The notes beneath the pieces were generated by a model. It was not told where the DNA came from, ran no database searches, and worked only from the letters and a program-made list of their open reading frames with translations. Shown piece by piece: positions 54,927 through 60,503 of a stretch of 60,503 nucleotides of DNA. Position 1 is the first letter of the stretch, and each line of letters begins with the position of its first letter. Both the position numbers and the translations under genes were made by a program. This DNA is from Pseudomonas sp. UBA4617. Its GTDB lineage: Bacteria; Pseudomonadota; Gammaproteobacteria; Pseudomonadales; Pseudomonadaceae. The stretch covers positions 1 to 60,503 of the forward strand of contig NZ_DGIR01000037.1 in the NCBI RefSeq assembly GCF_002386445.1, written 5' to 3'.

Positions 54927-56177
54927 TCAATCCCAGCTCAACGCCCCGCCAGTCTGATACTCGATCACACGCGTCTCGAAGAAGTTCTTCTCTTTCTTCA
55001 AGTCCATGATCTCGCTCATCCACGGGAACGGGTTGGTGGTCCCCGGGTACTCTTCCTTCAGGCCAATCTGGGTCAGGCGACGGTTGGCGATGAACTTGAG
55101 GTAGTCCTCCATCATCGCCGCGTTCATGCCCAGCACGCCGCGTGGCATGGTGTCACGGGCGTATTCGATCTCCAGCTGGGTCCCTTGCAGGATCATCTGG
55201 GTGGCTTCTTCCTTCATCGCCGCGTCCCACAGGTGCGGGTTCTCGATCTTGATCTGGTTGATCACGTCGATACCGAAGTTCAGGTGCATCGACTCGTCAC
55301 GCAGGATGTACTGGAACTGCTCGGCGACGCCGGTCATCTTGTTGCGGCGGCCCATGGACAGGATCTGGGTGAAGCCGCAGTAGAAGAAGATGCCTTCCAG
55401 CACGCAGTAGTAGGCGATCAGGTTGCGCAGCAGCTCCTTGTCGGTTTCGACGGTGCCGGTGTTGAATTCCGGGTCGGAGATGGCGCGGGTGTACTTCAGG
55501 CCCCAGGCGGCTTTCTTCGCCACCGACGGGATCTCGTGATACATGTTGAAGATCTCGCCTTCATCCATGCCCAGCGACTCGATGCAGTACTGGTAGGCGT
55601 GGGTGTGGATCGCCTCTTCGAAGGCCTGGCGCAGGATGTACTGGCGGCACTCCGGGTTGGTGATCAGGCGGTACACGGCCAGGGCCAGGTTGTTGGCCAC
55701 CAGCGAGTCGGCGGTGGAGAAGAAGCCGAGGTTGCGCATGACGATGCGGCGCTCGTCTTCGGTCAGGCCGTCCATGCTCTTCCACAGGGCGATGTCGGCG
55801 GTCATGTTGACCTCTTGCGGCATCCAGTGGTTGGCACAGCCGTCCAGGTACTTCTGCCAGGCCCAGTCGTACTTGAACGGGACCAGCTGGTTGAGGTCGG
55901 CGCGGCAGTTGATCATGCGCTTTTCGTCAACGCGAACGCGGGCGCTGGAGCCTTCCAGCTCGGCCAGGCCTTCGGCGATGTCGAGGTCGTTCAGGGCAGC
56001 CTTGGCGCGCTTGACCGCGTCGGAGTCGTCGGCACTGGCGGCACGGGCTTCCAGGGCGGCAGCACCACCGGCGCTGTCGAGCTTGTCGAGGGTGGCAGCG
56101 GCAGCGGCCTGCGCAGGGGTATTGCCTTTGGCGGCGACTTCGCCGTCTTCCTTGTCGAATTCGTCCCAGCTCAGCAT
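54927..56177 (-). CDS. nrdB: Class Ia ribonucleotide reductase beta subunit NrdB
   Basis: The 416-residue protein carries the di-iron site and tyrosyl radical. In FEEAIHTHAYQY, E188, H191 and Y195 keep the E-x2-H-x3-Y spacing of E. coli NrdB E115/H118/Y122. Further ligands are in YYCVLEGIFFY and DESMHLNFG. The C-terminal tail ends TGGALSWD for docking to NrdA. The N-terminal 85 residues are an Ala/Asp-rich extension typical of Pseudomonas. It supplies dNTPs aerobically with NrdA. Its own NrdR-regulated promoter lies about 340 bases upstream, so the leader is long. Confidence 0.97.
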   Translation of the reverse strand: MLSWDEFDKEDGEVAAKGNTPAQAAAAATLDKLDSAGGAAALEARAASADDSDAVKRAKAALNDLDIAEGLAELEGSSARVRVDEKRMINCRADLNQLVPFKYDWAWQKYLDGCANHWMPQEVNMTADIALWKSMDGLTEDERRIVMRNLGFFSTADSLVANNLALAVYRLITNPECRQYILRQAFEEAIHTHAYQYCIESLGMDEGEIFNMYHEIPSVAKKAAWGLKYTRAISDPEFNTGTVETDKELLRNLIAYYCVLEGIFFYCGFTQILSMGRRNKMTGVAEQFQYILRDESMHLNFGIDVINQIKIENPHLWDAAMKEEATQMILQGTQLEIEYARDTMPRGVLGMNAAMMEDYLKFIANRRLTQIGLKEEYPGTTNPFPWMSEIMDLKKEKNFFETRVIEYQTGGALSWD

Positions 56178-56514
56178 GGTTTGGCTCCTGCTTGAGGGTT
56201 GCCCCGGGGCAACCGGTTGGATGTTAAGAATGTGATGCCTGACGCAAGGCCGTTACGGCGAATGGACAGCTCGAGAGGCTGACTCTCGTTACATCGGGTG
56301 TGTTCTGGCTTGTACCTGGCCAGGCCTCTCGGAGGGGCCAGGGACAATTGATAGGTGCCCTTTTCAGAGGGGGCGCAGTATACCGGAATTCGCCTTCGAT
56401 CGGGACGCGTGTCTGGCAGGCGAGGGTAACTTTTTCGACCGGTCTGGCGTGCATCCGTTCACCAAGCGGGTGTCATTGGGTACGGGGAGGAAGTGTAGCG
56501 GCAAAATGTGGAAG
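56178..56514 (-). other. Long nrdB leader
   Basis: About 340 bases between the NrdR site and the nrdB start code for nothing I can recognise. A ribosome site is weak. If the promoter overlaps the NrdR boxes, this is an unusually long untranslated leader. Confidence 0.4.
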
Positions 56515-56561
56515 GCACTATATGTTGTGCCTATTTATTTTCCGGGCACAGGATGTGGGGT
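56515..56561 (-). promoter_or_regulatory. Tandem NrdR boxes at the nrdB promoter
   Basis: GCACTATATGTTGTGC (56515-56530) matches the NrdR-box consensus acaCwAtATaTwGtgt at 13 of 16 positions. A weaker box GCACAGGATGTGGGGT (56546-56561, 10 of 16) starts exactly 31 bases away, the usual three-helical-turn spacing. The strong box contains TATAGT on the minus strand, which could be the -10 element, so NrdR binding would block RNA polymerase when dATP is high. Confidence 0.8.
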
Positions 56562-56574
56562 TGGCGCGATCTTT

Positions 56575-56685
56575 GTAGGAGCGGCCTTGTGCCGCGATAA
56601 GGTCCGCAAGGCGGCCTCGAAGATTCGTGTGGCGGAACTGCCATCCCCGGACGCTTCGCACCCCATCGCGACACAAGGTCGCTCC
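56575..56685. repeat. Inverted repeat pair (REP-like) between the small ORF and nrdB
   Basis: gtaggagcggccttgtgccg (56575 onward) and the facing tcgcgacacaaggtcgctcc (56666-56685) are near-complementary repeats typical of Pseudomonas intergenic palindromes. The pair separates the small ORF from the nrdB promoter and may end transcription of the small gene. Confidence 0.65.
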
Positions 56686-56695
56686 ATTGGCGGTG

Positions 56696-56827
56696 TTAAC
56701 TGCGAGGGTTATGCAGCGTTTCGACAATGTGCGTCTTGGGATGCTTGCGGGCCTGTTCCACCGAAGTGAAGCGGCCGGTTTCCGCATTGCGGCCGATCTT
56801 GCGAGTTGCCACTTTTTTCCGCGCCAT
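56696..56827 (-). CDS. Conserved short basic protein between nrdA and nrdB (43 aa)
   Basis: The reading frame starts ATG 56827 (AAAAGGAC eight bases upstream) and ends TAA at 56696-56698. The product begins MARKKVATRKIGRNAETGRF and ends with THIVETLHNPRS. It is strongly basic. I recall similar short 'K-K-ATRKIGR-A-TG-F' proteins in proteobacteria and an annotated small gene at this locus in P. putida. Function unknown. Its codon pattern is regular and its ribosome site is good, so it is likely real. It is separated from nrdA by a strong terminator. Confidence 0.75.
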   Translation of the reverse strand: MARKKVATRKIGRNAETGRFTSVEQARKHPKTHIVETLHNPRS

Positions 56828-56914
56828 GGGTTACGTCCTTTTGAGTGGTCCTGTTCTTTTACCGAACCGCGCGAGCGCAGGGCAAAGGGCAAGGTTTCTT
56901 CGGGACGCGGATAC

Positions 56915-56954
56915 AAAAATGCCGCGCGGGGCACCCGTAGGCACCCCGCGCGGC
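56915..56954 (-). terminator. Intrinsic terminator of nrdA
   Basis: On the minus strand GCCGCGCGGGG and CCCCGCGCGGC form an 11-bp perfect stem followed by ATTTTTG. It begins ten bases after the nrdA stop. It should isolate nrdA from the small gene and nrdB. Confidence 0.9.
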
Positions 56955-56963
56955 ACTCAGGCC

Positions 56964-59843
56964 TTACTGGCAGGCTTCGCAGTCAGGCTCGTCGATCGCG
57001 CAGGCCTTCGGCACTGGCGCTGGGCCGGCTGCCTGGACCGGGGCGCTGTCGCCGCCGCTGGAAACGGCGTTGAGCTTGCCGGTGTTGATGGTCGACTTCT
57101 CGGTGCTGGTCGCGGCCAGGGCACGGAGGTAGTAGGTGGTCTTCAGGCCACGGTACCAGGCCATGCGGTAGGTCACGTCCAGCTTCTTGCCCGAAGCGCC
57201 GGCGATGTACAGGTTCAGCGACTGGGCCTGGTCGATCCACTTCTGGCGACGCGAGGCGGCATCGACGATCCACTTGGTCTCGACTTCGAACGCGGTGGCG
57301 TACAGGTCCTTCAGCTCTTGCGGGATACGCTCGATCTGCTGCACCGAACCGTCGTAGTACTTGAGGTCGTTGATCATCACCGAGTCCCACAGGCCACGGG
57401 CCTTCAGGTCGCGGACCAGGTACGGGTTGATCACGGTGAACTCGCCCGACAGGTTCGATTTCACGTACAGGTTCTGGTAGGTCGGCTCGATCGACTGCGA
57501 TACGCCGGTGATGTTGGCGATGGTCGCGGTTGGCGCGATGGCCATGATGTTCGAGTTGCGAATACCTTTCTTGACGCGCTCGCGCACCGGGGCCCAGTCG
57601 AGGGACTCTTCCAGGTTGACGTCGATGTACTTGGCACCACGGGCCTCGATCAGGATCTGTTGCGAATCCAGTGGCAGGATGCCCTTGGACCACAGCGAAC
57701 CCTGGAAGGTCTCGTAGGCACCGCGCTCGTCGGCCAGGTCGCAGGACGCCTGGATCGCATAGTAGCTGACCGCTTCCATCGACTTGTCGGCGAACTCGAC
57801 GGCAGCATCGGAACCGTACGGGATGTGCTGCAGGTACAGCGCATCCTGGAAGCCCATGATGCCCAGGCCGACCGGGCGGTGCTTGAAGTTCGAGTTACGC
57901 GCTTGCGGCACCGAGTAGTAGTTGATGTCGATCACGTTGTCGAGCATGCGCACGGCGGTGTTCACGGTGCGTTGCAGCTTGGCGGTGTCCAGCTTGCCGT
58001 CGACGATGTGGTTCGGCAGGTTGATCGAGCCCAGGTTGCAGACCGCGATCTCGTCCTTGTTGGTGTTCAGGGTGATCTCGGTGCACAGGTTCGAGCTGTG
58101 CACCACGCCCACGTGCTGCTGCGGCGAACGCAGGTTGCACGGGTCCTTGAAGGTCAGCCACGGGTGGCCGGTCTCGAACAGCATCGACAGCATCTTGCGC
58201 CACAGGTCTTTGGCCTGGACGGTCTTGAACACCTTGATCTTGTTGTACTCGGTCAGGGCTTCGTAGTACTCGTAGCGCTCTTCGAAGGCCTTGCCGGTCA
58301 GGTCGTGCAGGTCTGGCACTTCCGAAGGCGAGAACAGGGTCCATTTGCCGTCATCGAAGACACGCTTCATGAACAGGTCAGGGATCCAGTTGGCGGTGTT
58401 CATGTCGTGGGTACGACGGCGGTCATCACCGGTGTTCTTGCGCAGCTCGATGAATTCTTCGATGTCCAGGTGCCAGGTTTCCAGGTAGGCACACACGGCG
58501 CCCTTGCGCTTGCCACCCTGGTTGACGGCAACGGCGGTGTCGTTGACCACTTTGAGGAACGGCACGACGCCCTGCGACTTGCCGTTGGTGCCCTTGATGT
58601 ACGAGCCCAGTGCACGTACCGGGGTCCAGTCGTTGCCCAGGCCACCGGCGAATTTCGACAGCATGGCGTTGTCGTGGATCGCGTGGTAGATGCCCGACAG
58701 GTCGTCCGGCACGGTGGTCAGGTAGCAGCTGGACAGCTGCGGGCGCAGGGTGCCGGCGTTGAACAGGGTCGGGGTCGAGGCCATGTAGTCGAAGGACGAC
58801 AACAGGTTGTAGAACTCGATCGCGCGGGCTTCCTTGTCTTTCTCTGCCAGCGCCAGGCCCATGGCCACGCGCATGAAGAATACCTGCGGCAGCTCGAAGC
58901 GCACGCCATCCTTGTGGATGAAGTAGCGGTCGTACAGGGTCTGCAGGCCCAGGTAGGTGAATTGCTGGTCACGCTCGTGGTCGATGGCCTTGCCCAGGCG
59001 CTCCAGGTCGTAGCCTTTCAGGGCCGGGTCCAACAGCTCGAACTCGACGCCTTTCTCGACGTACGCCGGCAGGGCCTTGGCGTACAGCTCGGCCATTTCG
59101 TGGTGGGTGGCGCTCTCGGCGACGCCGAGGAAGCCCAGGCCTTCGGCGCGCAGGGTGTCCATCAGCAGGCGGGCGGTGACGAACGAGTAGTTCGGCTCGC
59201 GCTCGACCAGGGTACGGGCGGTCATCACCAGGGCGGTGTTGACGTCCTTGATGGCTACGCCGTCGTACAGGTTCTTCAGGGTGTCGCGCTGGATCAGGTC
59301 GCCATCGACCTCGGCCAGGCCTTCGCAGGCTTCGCTGATGATGGTGTTCAGGCGGGCCATGTCGAGCGGCGCCAGGCTGCCGTCGGCCAGGGTGATGCGA
59401 ATGCTTGGGTGCGGCTCGACCACGGCTTCGCTGTTGACGCGGGTGGCACGCTCCTTGGCGCGCTGCTCGCGGTAGATCACGTAGTCACGGGCGACTTTCT
59501 GCTCGCCGGCGCGCATCAGGGCCAGTTCGACCTGGTCCTGGATTTCTTCGATGTGGATGGTGCCACCCGATGGCATGCGACGCTTGAACGTGGCGGTGAC
59601 CTGCTCGGTCAGGCGCGCGACGGTATCGTGGATGCGCGACGAAGCGGCGGCGGTACCGCCTTCAACTGCGAGGAACGCCTTGGTGATGGCCACGGTGATC
59701 TTGTCGTCGGTGTAGGGGACGACAGTGCCGTTACGCTTGATCACGCGCAGTTGGCCGGGAGCGGTGGCAGCCAGATCCTGGGTGGAATCGGCGGCCTGCG
59801 GCACCTTGGCCTGCGGGTTCTCGCGAGTCGTATCGGTTTGCAT
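56964..59843 (-). CDS. nrdA: Class Ia ribonucleotide reductase alpha subunit NrdA
   Basis: This 959-residue catalytic subunit has two ATP-cone regions at the N-terminus: 'LRVIKRNGTVVPYTDDKI' near 32 and the diverged 'IRITLADGSLAPLDMARL' near 147. These set the dATP/ATP activity switch. The ten-stranded barrel contains LSSCYLTTVPDD (substrate Cys) and NLCTEITLNTNKDEIAVCNLGSINL (active-site Cys). The C-terminus DEPDCEACQ has the thioredoxin-accepting cysteine pair. It converts ribonucleotides to deoxyribonucleotides with NrdB. Its promoter lies about 380 bases upstream. Confidence 0.97.
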   Translation of the reverse strand: MQTDTTRENPQAKVPQAADSTQDLAATAPGQLRVIKRNGTVVPYTDDKITVAITKAFLAVEGGTAAASSRIHDTVARLTEQVTATFKRRMPSGGTIHIEEIQDQVELALMRAGEQKVARDYVIYREQRAKERATRVNSEAVVEPHPSIRITLADGSLAPLDMARLNTIISEACEGLAEVDGDLIQRDTLKNLYDGVAIKDVNTALVMTARTLVEREPNYSFVTARLLMDTLRAEGLGFLGVAESATHHEMAELYAKALPAYVEKGVEFELLDPALKGYDLERLGKAIDHERDQQFTYLGLQTLYDRYFIHKDGVRFELPQVFFMRVAMGLALAEKDKEARAIEFYNLLSSFDYMASTPTLFNAGTLRPQLSSCYLTTVPDDLSGIYHAIHDNAMLSKFAGGLGNDWTPVRALGSYIKGTNGKSQGVVPFLKVVNDTAVAVNQGGKRKGAVCAYLETWHLDIEEFIELRKNTGDDRRRTHDMNTANWIPDLFMKRVFDDGKWTLFSPSEVPDLHDLTGKAFEERYEYYEALTEYNKIKVFKTVQAKDLWRKMLSMLFETGHPWLTFKDPCNLRSPQQHVGVVHSSNLCTEITLNTNKDEIAVCNLGSINLPNHIVDGKLDTAKLQRTVNTAVRMLDNVIDINYYSVPQARNSNFKHRPVGLGIMGFQDALYLQHIPYGSDAAVEFADKSMEAVSYYAIQASCDLADERGAYETFQGSLWSKGILPLDSQQILIEARGAKYIDVNLEESLDWAPVRERVKKGIRNSNIMAIAPTATIANITGVSQSIEPTYQNLYVKSNLSGEFTVINPYLVRDLKARGLWDSVMINDLKYYDGSVQQIERIPQELKDLYATAFEVETKWIVDAASRRQKWIDQAQSLNLYIAGASGKKLDVTYRMAWYRGLKTTYYLRALAATSTEKSTINTGKLNAVSSGGDSAPVQAAGPAPVPKACAIDEPDCEACQ

Positions 59844-60225
59844 GGGTGGGTGTCTCCACAGTTTCTATATTGTTCAGGCGCCTTTTGGGCGCCCACCGTT
59901 CCGTCCACTTGCTCGATGGCCTGGCAGGGGCTGCGCAAACGCATGCGCATCCGCCCGCACGGGCGTACCGACTTCGGGACAGACTCAGGAATAAGGGGCA
60001 ATGGCTTGCCGCTCCCTGGCCGAAGTCAAAGGTTCTGGGCCGTGCCCAAAAACTGTTGCTGATGGATGCCAGGCCTGGCCTGCCTCACCCATACCCGAAC
60101 AAGGCCCTGGAAGGGCTTGCCTCGGTCGCCTCCGCAGGAGCGGTTTGGCTGCTGGAATCACTTGAAGTTCAGCCGAAAAATCGCTTGATTTTGCGGGTTG
60201 ACTTTTGTGTGTGATTTTGCACGAA
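59844..60225 (-). other. Long nrdA leader
   Basis: About 380 bases lie between the promoter region and the nrdA start. It contains a small imperfect hairpin (caaggccct with agggcttg, near 60100-60120) and no coding frame I trust. The matching long leader at nrdB suggests a shared style of control. Confidence 0.4.
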
Positions 60226-60272
60226 CCCCAATATCTAGTGGTTCGCTGCGATCGGGATACAAGATAATGCGG
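60226..60272 (-). promoter_or_regulatory. Tandem NrdR boxes at the nrdA promoter
   Basis: CCCCAATATCTAGTGG (60226-60241) matches the NrdR consensus at 12 to 13 of 16 positions. A weaker ATACAAGATAATGCGG (60257-60272, 11 of 16) starts exactly 31 bases away. The layout (strong box nearer the gene, weak box distal) is the same as at nrdB. NrdR senses ATP/dATP and represses nrd genes. Confidence 0.8.
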
Positions 60273-60299
60273 TATCCGGGGCTTTGCAAGGCGATCGCT

Positions 60300-60308
60300 T
60301 GTGGATAA
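60300..60308. promoter_or_regulatory. DnaA box upstream of nrdA
   Basis: TGTGGATAA is an exact 9-mer DnaA box, 28 bases upstream of the distal NrdR box. DnaA is known to control nrdAB transcription in E. coli. A single box here fits a regulatory site rather than an origin. Confidence 0.65.
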
Positions 60309-60404
60309 CTTGTGCGTACTTTGTGAGTGAATGGTGGGTATTCGCTGTAGGCCTTGTGCCAAGTGGTTTGCAGTATTTTTCTGCGTTTTGGCGCCCCGGC
60401 GCAT

Positions 60405-60503
60405 AATTTTTCGGGCGCGAACCGTATCACAAAAAACGGTTCAGTCGAGGGGGCTACAGGTGTATGTCTGTAGCTGCCTGGCGCCTGCGAGATCGAGCGC
60501 CGC
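60405..60503. other. Hairpin-rich window edge
   Basis: gaaccgt/acggttc (60419-60442) and gctacag/ctgtagc (60453-60474) form 7-bp hairpins, and ggcgc/gcgcc follows at the window end. They resemble Pseudomonas intergenic repeats and a weak terminator of a gene beyond the window. No gene is supported here. Confidence 0.4.

Noticed and set aside
59844..60225. Cobalamin riboswitch in the nrdA leader
   Set aside because: NrdA is class Ia and does not use B12; I saw no B12-box-like segment.
60300..60308. DnaA box as replication origin
   Set aside because: Single box, no AT-rich unwinding region or dnaA/dnaN neighbours; better explained as nrdA regulation.
60440..60503. Possible end of a minus-strand gene beyond the window
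   Set aside because: A frame ends in TGA near 60443, but only about 20 codons are visible and the sequence looks like hairpin repeats.
1..60503. CRISPR arrays, tRNA or rRNA genes, insertion-sequence transposases
   Set aside because: I saw no regularly spaced repeats, cloverleaf sequences or transposase motifs; the only repeats are REP-type palindromes.

Overview
The window looks like the chromosome of a fluorescent Pseudomonas of the P. putida group. The evidence is the high-GC codon use, Pseudomonas-type REP hairpins (core gcggggcaagcccgctcctaca), and a flanking gene order (catabolic acetolactate synthase, YecA-like protein, GST, ferredoxin-reductase fusion, LysR regulator, uronate-utilisation block, OprD-type porin, nrdB, small ORF, nrdA) that I recall from P. 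putida around nrdAB. That synteny is from memory and has not been checked.

Layout. (1) 1-8.4 kb, plus strand: the tail of an acetolactate synthase; a decayed C-terminal fragment of a flavin amine oxidase/monooxygenase; a nitrilase-family amidase; an unknown membrane protein with an internal duplication; an asparaginase; a YecA/UPF0149 protein; a GST; a PNPOx-like/FNR/2Fe-2S fusion; and a LysR regulator. (2) 8.4-15.3 kb, minus strand: a hexuronate catabolic block with a frameshifted aldose 1-epimerase, TRAP transporter dctM-dctQ-dctP, an SMP-30 lactonase, uronate dehydrogenase and an OprD-type porin. The udh and porin promoters share a strong sigma-70 promoter and a GTTGTCGTAyrAC operator-like motif, although no GntR regulator lies in the window. 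(3) 15.5-54.4 kb: a complete type VI secretion island of the P. aeruginosa H1 layout. It is divergently transcribed from about 35 kb. Leftward run tssA-tssB-tssC-hcp-tae4-immunity-tssE-tssF-tssG-clpV-vgrG-eagR-rhs-immunity genes. Rightward run tagH(fha)-tssJ-tssK-tssL-tssM-tagF-pppA-ppkA-tagT-tagS-tagR-tagQ, then a probable membrane-acting effector, its membrane immunity protein and a lipoprotein. (4) 54.9-59.8 kb, minus strand: class Ia ribonucleotide reductase nrdB, a 43-residue basic protein, and nrdA.

How it works together. The T6SS carries the full threonine-phosphorylation switch (TagQRST sensor, PpkA kinase, PppA phosphatase, Fha scaffold, TagF repressor). It carries three predicted cargo systems: a prePAAR-PAAR-Rhs protein with a basic, HNH-like C-terminal toxin; a Tae4 peptidoglycan amidase sited where tagJ lies in the H1 cluster; and a pore-former-like protein after tagQ. 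The left edge of the island is visible: the outermost immunity-like gene runs through the promoter and operator of the resident porin gene. The nrdA and nrdB promoters each carry a pair of NrdR boxes exactly 31 bp apart, and nrdA also has a perfect DnaA box. All calls come from reading the sequence and from family knowledge; no searches were run.
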